A DNA stretch of 51,099 nucleotides, from assembly GCF_019459225.1 (NCBI RefSeq), contig NZ_JAIAZY010000035.1, forward strand, positions 1 to 51,099, written 5' to 3'. Position numbers and translations under genes: made by a program. Numbering within the stretch: the stretch's first letter is position 1; each line of letters opens with the position of its first letter. Source of the stretch: Bacillus sp. IITD106. GTDB lineage: Bacteria > Bacillota > Bacilli > Bacillales > Bacillaceae_C. This document shows positions 9,384-17,289 of this stretch, in pieces. Under the pieces are notes generated by a model. The model was not told the origin of the DNA, ran no database searches, and saw only the letters and a list, made by a program, of their open reading frames with translations.

Positions 9384-10319
9384 CTAGTATAAAACAGATA
9401 ATAAAAAGTAAAGCAAGGGGATTGTAAGTAGGCACAACAACGTAGTCAACAGCACACCAGCAGAAGCAAAAAGTGTGTCACCACCGTATTTTTGTGCGTA
9501 AAACGAAATCGTAGGAGCGGATGGCATTCCTGAAATGATGACGGCAATCAACAATAAAGAAAATGGAGTTGATAATGCCATGAAAGGAAGTAAGCATAGA
9601 GGGATAATGATTAGTTTTGTCATTGCCGACTTCCATAGATAAAAATTATTTAATAGTGAAGGCACCTCTTTATAATGTACTTTTGCGAGTAACGATCCAA
9701 TCATGATCATGGAAAGTGGAACGGTCATTTTGCCAACACTTTCTAATGATCTAGAAATAATGTCAGGCCAACTAAAAGGAAAAAATAATACGAGTAGACC
9801 AATAAAAGTTGCAACGATTCCTGGGTTCAATAAAATCTTTCTCCATTGGATTCGATTTTGACCCTTAGTAAAAATATGCACACCATAAGTCCAAATTAAT
9901 ATTAAATAACATATATTAAACATCGTTAAATAAACAATTCCTTGTTCTTTTAAAAGGATAAAGCTAACAGCATAACCTATAAAACCTTGGTTTCCAAATA
10001 TAGTTAGACCTTCGTAAACATTTTTCTGCTTTTCTGGCAGATGAGAGCTCTTTCTCATTTTGGCAGCAAGTAAAATAGAGATGACTAGTATATAGATAGA
10101 CATCAAAACAAGCCAAAACAATTCGTGGATAACTTGTATTGAAAAAGGAATATCTAAAGAAAATAAAATTAAAGCGGGCAATGTGATATAGAGGACAAGC
10201 TGTGTTAAAACTTCATCAGCATACTCATTTAAAATACCTCGTTTTCGTGTGATAAATCCCAATAAAGCAATCATATAGAGAACTAGCATTTCTCGGATAA
10301 AAGAACCGTCTGTATCCAT
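9384..10319 (-). CDS. AEC family transporter (auxin efflux carrier fold)
   Basis: A membrane transporter of about 311 residues with ten predicted helices in two five-helix repeats, normal for the AEC/BASS-related family. These carriers export small organic acids such as malate or auxin-like compounds. The substrate here cannot be told. Three consecutive ATG codons follow GGGAGGA. The third (10319) has the best spacing (7 nt); the first (10325) would touch the ribosome site. Confidence 0.88.
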   Translation of the reverse strand: MDTDGSFIREMLVLYMIALLGFITRKRGILNEYADEVLTQLVLYITLPALILFSLDIPFSIQVIHELFWLVLMSIYILVISILLAAKMRKSSHLPEKQKNVYEGLTIFGNQGFIGYAVSFILLKEQGIVYLTMFNICYLILIWTYGVHIFTKGQNRIQWRKILLNPGIVATFIGLLVLFFPFSWPDIISRSLESVGKMTVPLSMIMIGSLLAKVHYKEVPSLLNNFYLWKSAMTKLIIIPLCLLPFMALSTPFSLLLIAVIISGMPSAPTISFYAQKYGGDTLFASAGVLLTTLLCLLTIPLLYFLLSVLY

Positions 10320-10477
10320 CATCATTCCTCCCTGTAGCCTACTGTATGAATTCTACAATCAGACGGTTCATAGTCTTGAATAGGAGTTAGTATAAAGTTT
10401 TTTCCATTATGGTCTTTCCTTGGATAAGAAAAGCAAAATTGCTTCATACTAACAAAAAAATAGGGAGTGAATTGCTT

Positions 10478-10843
10478 ATGGACTATCAACATGAAACTTC
10501 AATCGAACAACACTTAATTCATTATAAAGAAGGGCTTGGCAATTACCAAAAAAGCATGCCCGAGCTAGTGAGTGCATTCAATCACTTTACAGAAGCAGCC
10601 TTTAGTGAGGGAGAAATACCCCAAAAGTACAAGCAATTAATGGCTTTATGTATCAGTATTTATTCCCAAAATGAGCATTGTATGATATATCATACTAAGG
10701 GTTGTCTGGATAATGGGTGTACGGAGCAAGAGATAATGGAAAGTATCGGTGTTGCAGCCGCCATCGGTGGAGGAGCAGTGATGAGCCAAGCTGCTACAAT
10801 TGTAAGAGACAGTATTAATCAATTAGCGCAACAAAGTCACTAA
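10478..10843 (+). CDS. Carboxymuconolactone decarboxylase family protein (AhpD-like)
   Basis: A 121-residue protein of the CMD/AhpD fold. The signature helix is EHCMIYHTKGCLDNG followed by EIMESIGVAAAIGGGAV. It has a Cys and a His four residues later, as in CMD proteins with a redox or proton-relay site, rather than the full CxxC of AhpD. The start chosen is the ATG at 10478, which follows AGGGAGTGA by 8 nt; an upstream ATG at 10409 lacks a ribosome site. The function is likely thiol-based peroxide handling or a lactone reaction, not further resolved. Confidence 0.85.
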   Translation: MDYQHETSIEQHLIHYKEGLGNYQKSMPELVSAFNHFTEAAFSEGEIPQKYKQLMALCISIYSQNEHCMIYHTKGCLDNGCTEQEIMESIGVAAAIGGGAVMSQAATIVRDSINQLAQQSH

Positions 10844-10858
10844 GAAATCAATCGAGTG

Positions 10859-10897
10859 GTGGGTAGGTCTAATTAGATCTACCCACTTTCTTTTTTT
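10859..10897 (+). terminator. Rho-independent terminator
   Basis: The stem GTGGGTAGGTCT / AGATCTACCCAC (one G-U pair) with an AATT loop is followed by TTTCTTTTTTT. It ends the AhpD-like gene and isolates selD. Confidence 0.92.
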
Positions 10898-11000
10898 AAA
10901 GTAATGCCGGATTTAAAAAATACGTTCTAATTGCTAGGAATTCTACCATTGAAGTTTTAAAATTAAAGTATAATGTCCAGTAAAGAAAGGTTGGTGCCGT

Positions 11001-12050
11001 ATGGAGCACTCTAATACAGTTAAACTTACTTCACTATCTTCAAAAGGAGGCTGCGGTTGTAAAATAGGCCCTGCTGATTTGGCGGAGGTCATACGAATGC
11101 TTCCTCCTGCTACTCAAAACCATAATTTACTTGTTGGCCTTGATACGAGTGATGATGCAGGAGTATATAAATTGAATGATGATTTAGCAATCGTGCAAAC
11201 TCTTGATTTTTTTACTCCGATTGTAGATGACCCGTATTCATTTGGACAAGTTGCTGCAGCAAATGCGATTAGCGACATTTACGCAATGGGAGGAAAGCCG
11301 CTGACAGCCCTTAATATCGTGGCATTTCCAATTGCTTCATTAGATAAGAGTATTTTAGCTGAAATTTTAAGAGGAGCAGCTGATAAGTTGCAAGAAGCGG
11401 GAGCGACTCTCGTTGGTGGTCATTCCATAGATGATAAAGAACCGAAATTCGGGCTGGCTGTAACCGGTTTGGTGCATCCTGATAAGGTCAGAACAAATGC
11501 TGATGCAAAACCAGGAGACAAACTAATTTTAACTAAACCGATAGGAGTCGGAATTTTAACTTCTTCACTTAAAAAAGGTTTGTTGAATCAAGATGAAATT
11601 GAACGTGTTACAAAAGTAATGACAACTTTAAATAAAAGAGCAGCAGAAACAATGGAACCATTTGACGTTCATGCTTGTACTGATGTAACAGGATTCGGAC
11701 TGCTCGGCCACTCATTGGAAATGGCGAAAGGAAGTGGAGTAGGAATTCGAATTGTGAAGGAGCAAGTTCCTATTTTAGAAAAGGTGAGGGAGTTGGCAGA
11801 ACAGGGTGTTATCCCTGGTGGAACAAAAAACAACTTTGCTCATATACAAGCTTCTGTATCTTTTCCCGAAAATATGGATACAATTGACCAATGGATTTTA
11901 TGTGATGCCGTTACTTCAGGAGGCTTGTTGATCTCTGTTGAAGGAGAAGAGGCGGAAGAGCTTTTGTCTAACCTCCTTAAAGCAGGGGTCGAAGCGGCAA
12001 TGATAGGGGAAGTAACTCTAGAACATCCGGGTAAAATTGTTGTGATTTGA
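11001..12050 (+). CDS. selD: Selenide, water dikinase (selenophosphate synthetase)
   Basis: A 349-residue SelD. It makes selenophosphate from selenide and ATP. The catalytic loop GGCGCKIGP lies at residues 16-24, with cysteine (not selenocysteine) at the active position 18 and the essential lysine at 21. The AIRS-type ATP-binding features LVGLDTSDDAGV and LVGGHSIDD follow, and the C-terminal GGLLISV segment is present. The gene is followed 20 bp later by mnmH, and together they form a selenium operon. No selA, selB or tRNA-Sec is in view, so here SelD most clearly supplies tRNA selenouridine. A TATAAT is at 10969-10974, but no good -35 is seen. Confidence 0.95.
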   Translation: MEHSNTVKLTSLSSKGGCGCKIGPADLAEVIRMLPPATQNHNLLVGLDTSDDAGVYKLNDDLAIVQTLDFFTPIVDDPYSFGQVAAANAISDIYAMGGKPLTALNIVAFPIASLDKSILAEILRGAADKLQEAGATLVGGHSIDDKEPKFGLAVTGLVHPDKVRTNADAKPGDKLILTKPIGVGILTSSLKKGLLNQDEIERVTKVMTTLNKRAAETMEPFDVHACTDVTGFGLLGHSLEMAKGSGVGIRIVKEQVPILEKVRELAEQGVIPGGTKNNFAHIQASVSFPENMDTIDQWILCDAVTSGGLLISVEGEEAEELLSNLLKAGVEAAMIGEVTLEHPGKIVVI

Positions 12051-12070
12051 AAGTTGTGAGGGGAGATTTT

Positions 12071-13132
12071 ATGTTCCGCGATATAACAGTTGAAGATATG
12101 ATGGCATTAAAGGAAAAAGGGAAGATTGCACTTATTGATGTTCGATCCCCATCCGAGTTCAATCATTCTACCATTCCAGGCAGCTTAAATATTCCATTGT
12201 TTAATGATGAGGAAAGAGCAGAAGTCGGGACATTATACAAGCAAGTAAGTCCGGAGGCGGCTCAAGAGCGGGGGCTTGAAATTGTGTCTGCTAAGCTCCC
12301 TGATTTTATAAAAGCATTTAAACAATTAGATAAAGAGATATCTGTTTTTTGTTGGCGCGGGGGCATGAGAAGTAAAACATCGGCAACTGTTTTAGATTTG
12401 ATGAATGTAAAAGTGAATCGATTGCAGGGGGGAGTTCGTGCGTATCGGAAATGGGTCGTCGATAAAATGGAGAGAATGGAGCTTCCGCCGAAAGCTTTTG
12501 TTCTTAATGGAAATACGGGGACAGGGAAAACGCTCATATTACGGACACTTCAGAAGGAAGGCTACCCAGTAATTGATTTAGAAGAAATGGCCAATCATCG
12601 CGGATCGATATTTGGGCAAATCGGATTGCAGCCACATAATCAAAAAACGTTCGATTCCCTTTTAATCGAACGTTTAGAACAGGTAAAGGATTCTTTTTAT
12701 GTGTTGTTTGAAGGAGAAAGCAAACGAGTTGGAAGAGTGGTACTCCCAGATGCCTTTCATGATTTTAAAGAAAATGGAATCCAAATATTTATTGAAATGC
12801 CAATAGAGGAAAGGATTCATCATATTTTGGAGGACTACCAACCGTGGAAATATAAAGAGGAATGTATGGAGGCATTTCGGAAAATAAAATCACGAATCCA
12901 TACGCCAATAGCTAGCCAAATAGATGAATGTTTAAAGACGGAGGAATTTTCTTTAGCCGTAAAATTACTATTAGAGTATTATTACGATCCCCGTTACAAA
13001 TTTTCAGCCGACCAATATCCAGAAAGTCATAAAGTAACGTTACAAGTCCAAAATGTAGAAGAGGCGGTTGAGAAGATCAAAAATTTGATTGGCCGGAGTT
13101 CGAAAACTGGAAATAGATTGGCTTCTATTTGA
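12071..13132 (+). CDS. mnmH: tRNA 2-selenouridine synthase
   Basis: A 353-residue MnmH (SelU/YbbB). It replaces the sulfur of 2-thiouridine at the tRNA wobble base with selenium, using selenophosphate from SelD. An N-terminal rhodanese domain (residues 5-130) carries the catalytic Cys94 in FCWRGGMRS. A P-loop domain follows, with NGNTGTGKT at about 147-154. The chosen ATG follows GAGGGGAG; a TTG at 12047 overlapping the selD stop has no ribosome site. The short gap to selD implies one transcript. Confidence 0.94.
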   Translation: MFRDITVEDMMALKEKGKIALIDVRSPSEFNHSTIPGSLNIPLFNDEERAEVGTLYKQVSPEAAQERGLEIVSAKLPDFIKAFKQLDKEISVFCWRGGMRSKTSATVLDLMNVKVNRLQGGVRAYRKWVVDKMERMELPPKAFVLNGNTGTGKTLILRTLQKEGYPVIDLEEMANHRGSIFGQIGLQPHNQKTFDSLLIERLEQVKDSFYVLFEGESKRVGRVVLPDAFHDFKENGIQIFIEMPIEERIHHILEDYQPWKYKEECMEAFRKIKSRIHTPIASQIDECLKTEEFSLAVKLLLEYYYDPRYKFSADQYPESHKVTLQVQNVEEAVEKIKNLIGRSSKTGNRLASI

Positions 13133-13313
13133 GTGATTTATAGGGTTTTTAAGTTGTTAATCAATGTTATAGCCCTAAGTACAAGTGAAAAAAGTGGATA
13201 GTCTTCAGTTCGCTTGAAGGTTTGTTGCCCCAATAGTGATAACTCTCGCTCATTCGACAAGATTTTAGGTGCGTCTTCCTAAAAATAAGAGGTAAATTTC
13301 TTATCATAAAAAT

Positions 13314-13371
13314 CAAGTAAACGAAAGAAGAAGATACAGAATGATCCGTATCTTTTTCTCTTGTTTACTTG
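13314..13371. terminator. Long imperfect hairpin at the end of the His-rich gene
   Basis: Outer arms CAAGTAAAC / GTTTACTTG enclose an inner stem AGATAC / GTATCT. On the minus strand it starts inside the last codons of the His-rich gene. On the plus strand the inner stem is followed by TTTTTCTCTT, so it may also stop transcripts from mnmH. Confidence 0.6.
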
Positions 13372-13664
13372 TAATACTTCTTTTTATGATGATGCTTATG
13401 GTGCCCGTAATGCGTCGTGTGATAAGGTGAGAAAGCTTGGTTCTGTAACTGAATCATGGTTTGATCAAGTCCGTAATGATGCCCATGATGATGGTGCCCA
13501 TGATGATGGTGGCCGTGATGATGTCCATGATGATGATGTCCATGATGATGGTGCCCATGGTGATGATGTCCATAATGCTGCATTGGATAGCCTTGGTAAC
13601 TCATAGGGTAGGCCATAGGAGTGCCCATAGGCATTCCGGGATATCCGTAAAATTGTCTTTCCAT
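13365..13664 (-). CDS. Histidine-rich repeat protein, 99 aa
   Basis: A small protein with three parts. The N-terminus is rich in Tyr, Pro, Met and Gly (YGYPGMPMGTPMAYPMSY). The centre is a run of (H)3-4-G repeats with about 30 histidines. The tail is basic (HKHHHKKKYYK). The ribosome site CGAGGTGATTAA supports the ATG at 13664. No signal peptide is seen. Such His clusters bind Ni, Zn, Cu or Co, and Tyr/Gly/Met-rich low-complexity proteins of this kind occur in bacillus spore coats, so a metal-binding coat or storage protein is a reasonable guess. The family was not recognised. The opposite-strand readings are only shadows of the repeat. Confidence 0.75.
   Translation of the reverse strand: MERQFYGYPGMPMGTPMAYPMSYQGYPMQHYGHHHHGHHHHGHHHHGHHHGHHHHGHHHHGHHYGLDQTMIQLQNQAFSPYHTTHYGHHKHHHKKKYYK
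13473..13577 (-). repeat. Tandem 12/15-bp repeat encoding HHHG/HHHHG
   Basis: Units related to GGCACCATCATCATG (minus strand) are repeated about seven times inside the His-rich gene. Units differ by single bases and by loss of one CAT codon, the pattern of slippage-prone tandem repeats. Confidence 0.8.
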
Positions 13665-13840
13665 TTAATCACCTCGATGTAGTATTCTCTATCCAGTTTA
13701 TGTCCAAGGGCAAAAGATGAAACCCGTCATAACAGGAAATGGGTGAAAAACGGTGATTTTGGGGAAAGAGCCGATAGATTTGATAGGCAGATGCTACAAA
13801 TTATATGCATTTTTACCAAATTTCTCATGAGAAAAATCAT

Positions 13841-13869
13841 TTGAAAGGATAATAAAAAAGTATTATTAT
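13841..13869 (+). promoter_or_regulatory. Promoter of the tRNA pair
   Basis: TTGAAA at 13841-13846, a 17-bp spacer and TATTAT at 13864-13869, ending 17 nt before the first tRNA base. Confidence 0.65.
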
Positions 13870-13886
13870 TTTTATGTAAGTTCTAT

Positions 13887-13959
13887 GCTGGTGTAGCACA
13901 GTTGGTAGTGCACGTCACTCGTAATGACGGGGTCGTAGGTTCGAGTCCTATCACCAGCA
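13887..13959 (+). tRNA. tRNA-Thr (anticodon CGU)
   Basis: A complete cloverleaf: acceptor GCTGGTG / CACCAGC, a D arm with GTTGGTA, anticodon stem CGTCA / TGACG with loop CTCGTAA (anticodon CGT), a five-base variable region and TTCGAGT in the T loop. Discriminator base A; CCA is not encoded. It reads ACG codons. Confidence 0.95.
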
Positions 13960-13971
13960 TCCCGCATATTT

Positions 13972-14064
13972 GGAGAAGTACCCAAGTCCGGCTGAAGGGG
14001 ACGCACTCGAAATGCGTTAGGGCGGGCAACTGCCGCGTGGGTTCGAATCCCACCTTCTCCGCCA
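13972..14064 (+). tRNA. tRNA-Ser (anticodon CGA)
   Basis: A class II tRNA with acceptor GGAGAAG / CTTCTCC, anticodon loop CTCGAAA (anticodon CGA), a long variable arm (GGGCGGGCAACTGCCGC) typical of serine, a TTCGAAT T loop and an encoded CCA. It reads UCG codons. It lies 12 bp after tRNA-Thr, so both are one transcript. Confidence 0.96.
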
Positions 14065-14072
14065 TTATAAAA

Positions 14073-14531
14073 CTAGATTAATTTCTTAATATCTAAAATG
14101 GTTTGTAAATGCATTCCTTCGTGAAAAATCGTACGAATGAGCACTTGTTCAATCGTATGCATCCCCATTTCTGTTGGTGAAAATTCCTCTTCTAATCTAT
14201 TTCCGTATTCTCTTTTTATTTCATTAGGCTGTTTTTCTAATAGGATTTTAAGTTCATCAAAAGAAGGGGTTTCATTCGTGAAATTTTTAGGCGAAGTACC
14301 GAATCCAAACCATTTATTGAATTCCTCTGGTACAGCTGTTTCCTCTTTCGTTACAGCTTGAATCCATAAATATTGGTCAAGGTAAAGATGCCCCAAGTTC
14401 CAACGGATATTATTGTTGAATCCCTCAGGTATGATCTCCGCCTTTTCCTCTGACACATCTTCCAATACTCCTAACACATAACTTCGATACGTTTCCAGCT
14501 GTTTAAATAATATCTCATGCCTTTGCTCCAT
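14073..14531 (-). CDS. DinB family protein
   Basis: A 152-residue DinB/YfiT-type four-helix protein. The metal site His residues are NLGHLYLDQYLW and FHEGMHLQTIL, matching the usual H...H-x3-H pattern. Members include bacillithiol transferases and many stress-induced proteins of unknown activity. The start at 14531 follows AAAGAGGTG by 8 nt; an upstream ATG (14594) would add 21 residues without a ribosome site. It converges with the tRNA-Ser gene 8 bp away, with no terminator visible between them. Confidence 0.85.
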   Translation of the reverse strand: MEQRHEILFKQLETYRSYVLGVLEDVSEEKAEIIPEGFNNNIRWNLGHLYLDQYLWIQAVTKEETAVPEEFNKWFGFGTSPKNFTNETPSFDELKILLEKQPNEIKREYGNRLEEEFSPTEMGMHTIEQVLIRTIFHEGMHLQTILDIKKLI

Positions 14532-14602
14532 ATATAAACACCTCTTTGCGTCTGATACCATTACATTCAAGTACATAATCTCTTTTTCCTGCATAAAATT
14601 AA

Positions 14603-14637
14603 AAAAGCTCTGATCTCAAATAATGATCAGAGCTTTT
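14603..14637. terminator. Terminator of the lipoprotein gene
   Basis: A 13-bp perfect stem, AAAAGCTCTGATC / GATCAGAGCTTTT, with a 9-nt loop. On the minus strand it runs into TTTTTT, placing it directly after the lipoprotein gene and before dinB. Confidence 0.9.
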
Positions 14638-14643
14638 CGTTTA

Positions 14644-14994
14644 CTATTTTTCTGGATTGAATATCTTGTTATAAGTCAGACGATCTTCTTCAAGATCTCT
14701 AATTTGTAGGATATTTCTTGTTTTTAAGTAAAAACTTTTAAAGCTTTTTCCATTCTCATTTTCAAACAAAATGACACGCTCATCATCAGTGTCACTTTCA
14801 AGGCTTTCTTTGTATGTAGCGCTAGGAATATTTTCTTTGACAATGGAATACTCAGGGAACTTTGCTACTTCGCTTGTTTCTGTTGCGTTATTTTCCACAG
14901 CGGCATCCTTTTTTTCAGCCGGCTTCTCATTATTGTTGCTGCAAGCGGCAGTTATCAATAAAGTACCCATAATGATAAATAATAGTTTTTTCAT
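14644..14994 (-). CDS. Small lipoprotein of unknown function
   Basis: 116 residues with a lipoprotein signal peptide: MKK, a hydrophobic core and a lipobox LITAAC with Cys18 as the acylated residue. An Asn/Glu/Lys-rich linker leads to a mature domain of about 75 residues. It should be anchored on the outer face of the membrane. I do not recognise the domain. It is monocistronic, with its own terminator. Confidence 0.75.
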   Translation of the reverse strand: MKKLLFIIMGTLLITAACSNNNEKPAEKKDAAVENNATETSEVAKFPEYSIVKENIPSATYKESLESDTDDERVILFENENGKSFKSFYLKTRNILQIRDLEEDRLTYNKIFNPEK

Positions 14995-15150
14995 GTTGTC
15001 ATCTCCGTTTATTAAAATTTTCCCAATTTAAATTCCAGACATTTATAATTGGATTAGGCACTTTTGTAATGATAACTCGTTTAAAATTATATTGCAATAT
15101 CTTTGCTTGATTGTTCAAAATTCTTTAAATAAGAAAAAGTAGGCGAAATT

Positions 15151-15882
15151 ATGGGAAAAATTTTAGAAGTCGATTTATTCTATCCAATTCAAAATTATTT
15201 TAAAATAATAGGATATGATGTTTATGGAGAGGTGCACCATTGTGATGTGGCTGCCGTGAAGGATGATCATTTAATCATTGTTGAATTGAAGCGATCGTTA
15301 AACATTGATCTCCTTATCCAAGCTACAAAAAGGCAGCGCCTCACGGATACGGTTTACATTGCAATCCCTAAACCGAGATTTAGCCTTAGATCAAAAAAGT
15401 GGAAAGATATCTGTTATTTGATTAGACGCTTGGAGTTAGGGCTAATCATCGTTTCTTTTCAAAAGTCAGGTGCGTATGCGGAGGTCAAAATACATCCGGG
15501 TCCTTTCGACCGTAATAAAAGCATGAAGTTAAGTAAGAAAAAAAGAGACAATCTTCTAAATGAAATAAAAGGAAGGCACGGAGATTACAATGTGGGCGGC
15601 AGTACCCAGACCAAAATCATGACGGCCTATAAAGAAAATTGCATTCATATCGCATGCTGTCTAGAACATTTTGGTCCACTTTCTCCAAAAAACTTGCGGG
15701 AATTGGGCACCGGAGATAAAACTCTTTCCATTCTCCAAAAAAATTATAATGGCTGGTTTGAAAGAGTTAAAAGAGGAACTTATCTCATTAGTGAAAAAGG
15801 AAAAAACGACTTGAAGTTGTATCCCGAAATCGTGAATTATTATTACAAAATGATCCGTGAGACTGAAACTTCTTCCTTATGA
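15151..15882 (+). CDS. DUF2161 family PD-(D/E)XK-type protein
   Basis: 243 residues. The N-terminus has a restriction-endonuclease-like core: E6, then CDVAAVKDDHLIIVELK with D32 and the E-x-K motif at about residues 46-48. The C-terminus resembles a winged helix (LSPKNLRELGTGDKTLSILQKNY ... GTYLISEKG). This matches the DUF2161 putative phosphodiesterase/nuclease family, whose biological role is not established. The next gene starts 28 bp later, so they are probably co-transcribed. Confidence 0.8.
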   Translation: MGKILEVDLFYPIQNYFKIIGYDVYGEVHHCDVAAVKDDHLIIVELKRSLNIDLLIQATKRQRLTDTVYIAIPKPRFSLRSKKWKDICYLIRRLELGLIIVSFQKSGAYAEVKIHPGPFDRNKSMKLSKKKRDNLLNEIKGRHGDYNVGGSTQTKIMTAYKENCIHIACCLEHFGPLSPKNLRELGTGDKTLSILQKNYNGWFERVKRGTYLISEKGKNDLKLYPEIVNYYYKMIRETETSSL

Positions 15883-15910
15883 CTCCGTAAAATATGTAGG
15901 AGGTGTCTCT

Positions 15911-16861
15911 ATGAGGCAGGATATATACGAACGGCAAATGGAACTGACGACGAAAAGATCTGAGCGAGATCGTATTAAGCGTCGGTTAGACGGAGCAGAA
16001 AGAAGATTGCATGAAGCAATGGAAATTCGTGATAGGCTATATCGACAATTAACGAAGGAACAACAAGATATCGCAAAGCTCGGGAAGTTTTCATTTATGA
16101 ATAAAATTAAGTCATGGACGGGAAAATGGGACGAACAGATGGAGAAGGAGTTGGCCGAGGCGGCAGAGGCTGAGCTGAAATATAATGAAGCGGAAAAGAC
16201 AGTAATGGATCTTAAAGCTGAAACGGAGAGTTTGCAAAAGGAGATGCAAAACCCCGACTTTTCATACATTGATGAGGATTGGGCAGACTTTTTAAAAGAA
16301 AAAGAAGCATGGATAAGACAAAATGATTCGTTTGCCAGCAGTACCCTGCATAAAATTGCAGATGAGAGAGTAACACTTAAATCGATGCTGCGTGAAATAG
16401 GAGAAGCGCAAGATGCAGGGCATAAAGCAATGCATTTGCTTAATGTGGCAATTGACCAATTAGGTTCTGCGGAAGGAACATCGATGTGGGATACATTTTT
16501 GGGTGGAGGCATTATCGTATCCGCTATAAAATACTCCCAAATTAATAGCTCCGATGATTTGATCCATCGTGCGCAGCGAGCTTTACGTCATTTTGAAACG
16601 GAATTAATGGATGTGCAAAACATTGCAACGGAATCACTAACGATTAATAAAAAGGATTTTTACAATTTTACAGATATATTTTTTGATAATATTTTTTCCG
16701 ATTGGGCAGTCCATTCCCGAATTACTGATGCAAAAAGTAAGCTGAAGCAAGTCCTTCATGAAGTGAGGCGTATTCAAGATGGATTATCCAGAAAACGCGA
16801 TGAGATAAACCATGAACTGCAAAGATTGGATACTCAGGAACAGGACATCATCATTTCTTAA
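15911..16861 (+). CDS. Coiled-coil protein of unknown function
   Basis: 316 residues, strongly charged, with long heptad stretches at about 5-120 (RSERDRIKRRLDGAERRLHE...) and 275-312. A short glycine-bearing segment, TFLGGGIIVSAIKYSQ, lies near residue 200. No signal peptide or catalytic motif was seen. The start at 15911 follows AGGAGGTG. It lies just downstream of the DUF2161 gene and ends at a strong terminator. The family was not recognised. Confidence 0.7.
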   Translation: MRQDIYERQMELTTKRSERDRIKRRLDGAERRLHEAMEIRDRLYRQLTKEQQDIAKLGKFSFMNKIKSWTGKWDEQMEKELAEAAEAELKYNEAEKTVMDLKAETESLQKEMQNPDFSYIDEDWADFLKEKEAWIRQNDSFASSTLHKIADERVTLKSMLREIGEAQDAGHKAMHLLNVAIDQLGSAEGTSMWDTFLGGGIIVSAIKYSQINSSDDLIHRAQRALRHFETELMDVQNIATESLTINKKDFYNFTDIFFDNIFSDWAVHSRITDAKSKLKQVLHEVRRIQDGLSRKRDEINHELQRLDTQEQDIIIS

Positions 16862-16875
16862 TATATGCAAATACT

Positions 16876-16918
16876 AACACGTATGAAACAAATACACGAT
16901 TTCATACGTGTTTTTTAT
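16876..16918 (+). terminator. Rho-independent terminator
   Basis: The stem AACACGTATGAAA / TTTCATACGTGTT with an 11-nt loop, followed by TTTTTATTT. Confidence 0.92.
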
Positions 16919-16978
16919 TTCTAACCAGGAAATTATAAAATTGAACTTTGTGGACAACTTTCAAGGCGTGAAGTTTTC

Positions 16979-17121
16979 GTCCAGCTCCAGCGCCTATCGA
17001 CTAGCAAACTTCTTGTCCTTCTCCCTACGATAAGTCAACATCGGCTCGTGCCTCGCCGTGTTTCCTTTATCTCAGTCGAAGGCCCTGAAGTTTGTACGTC
17101 GATGGACAGGCGCTTGCGCTT
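16979..17121 (-). repeat. Dispersed intergenic repeat, full-length copy
   Basis: A 143-bp element, GC-richer than its surroundings. On the minus strand it begins AAAGCGCAAGCGCCTG and ends GGCGCTGGAGCTGGAC, so its ends are inverted (GCGCC... / ...GGCGC) and it can fold. A shorter, internally deleted copy lies at 2803-2897 in the opposite orientation. From memory, sequences of this kind occur in many copies between genes in several Bacillus genomes. No protein is encoded. Confidence 0.8.
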
Positions 17122-17289
17122 TAGTTCTGTGTAGGGTTTTCTCTTTGTTTAACGTTTATATAAATGACATATACGGACACATAACAAAAAATCAGCCTCT
17201 GGTCTTAGTTGATTATTAGACTGTGGCGGGGTTCGACGATTCAAATTATTTCGTATGATAGTAAGGGAAGCAGAAAGGATTGAGCAATC
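17122..17289 (+). promoter_or_regulatory. Leader and putative promoter of the lipid operon
   Basis: The gene-free stretch 16862-17289 holds the terminator, the repeat and this leader. TTCGAC at 17232-17237, a 16-bp spacer and TATGAT at 17254-17259 form a fair sigma-A promoter. AAAGGATTG precedes the ATG at 17290. Confidence 0.45.

Noticed and set aside
11048-11070. Possible selenocysteine in SelD
   Set aside because: The active-site codon is TGC, not TGA, so SelD here uses cysteine.
13133-13313. Gene-free stretch after mnmH, checked for remnants
   Set aside because: Short frames on both strands gave no recognisable protein; a weak TAGGG...CCCTA hairpin at its left end was not convincing as a terminator.
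13361-13682. Open frames on the plus strand over the His-rich gene, giving DDGAHDD- and Met-rich proteins
   Set aside because: They are shadows of the CAT/GGT repeat. Only the minus-strand frame has a ribosome site and a sensible head and tail.
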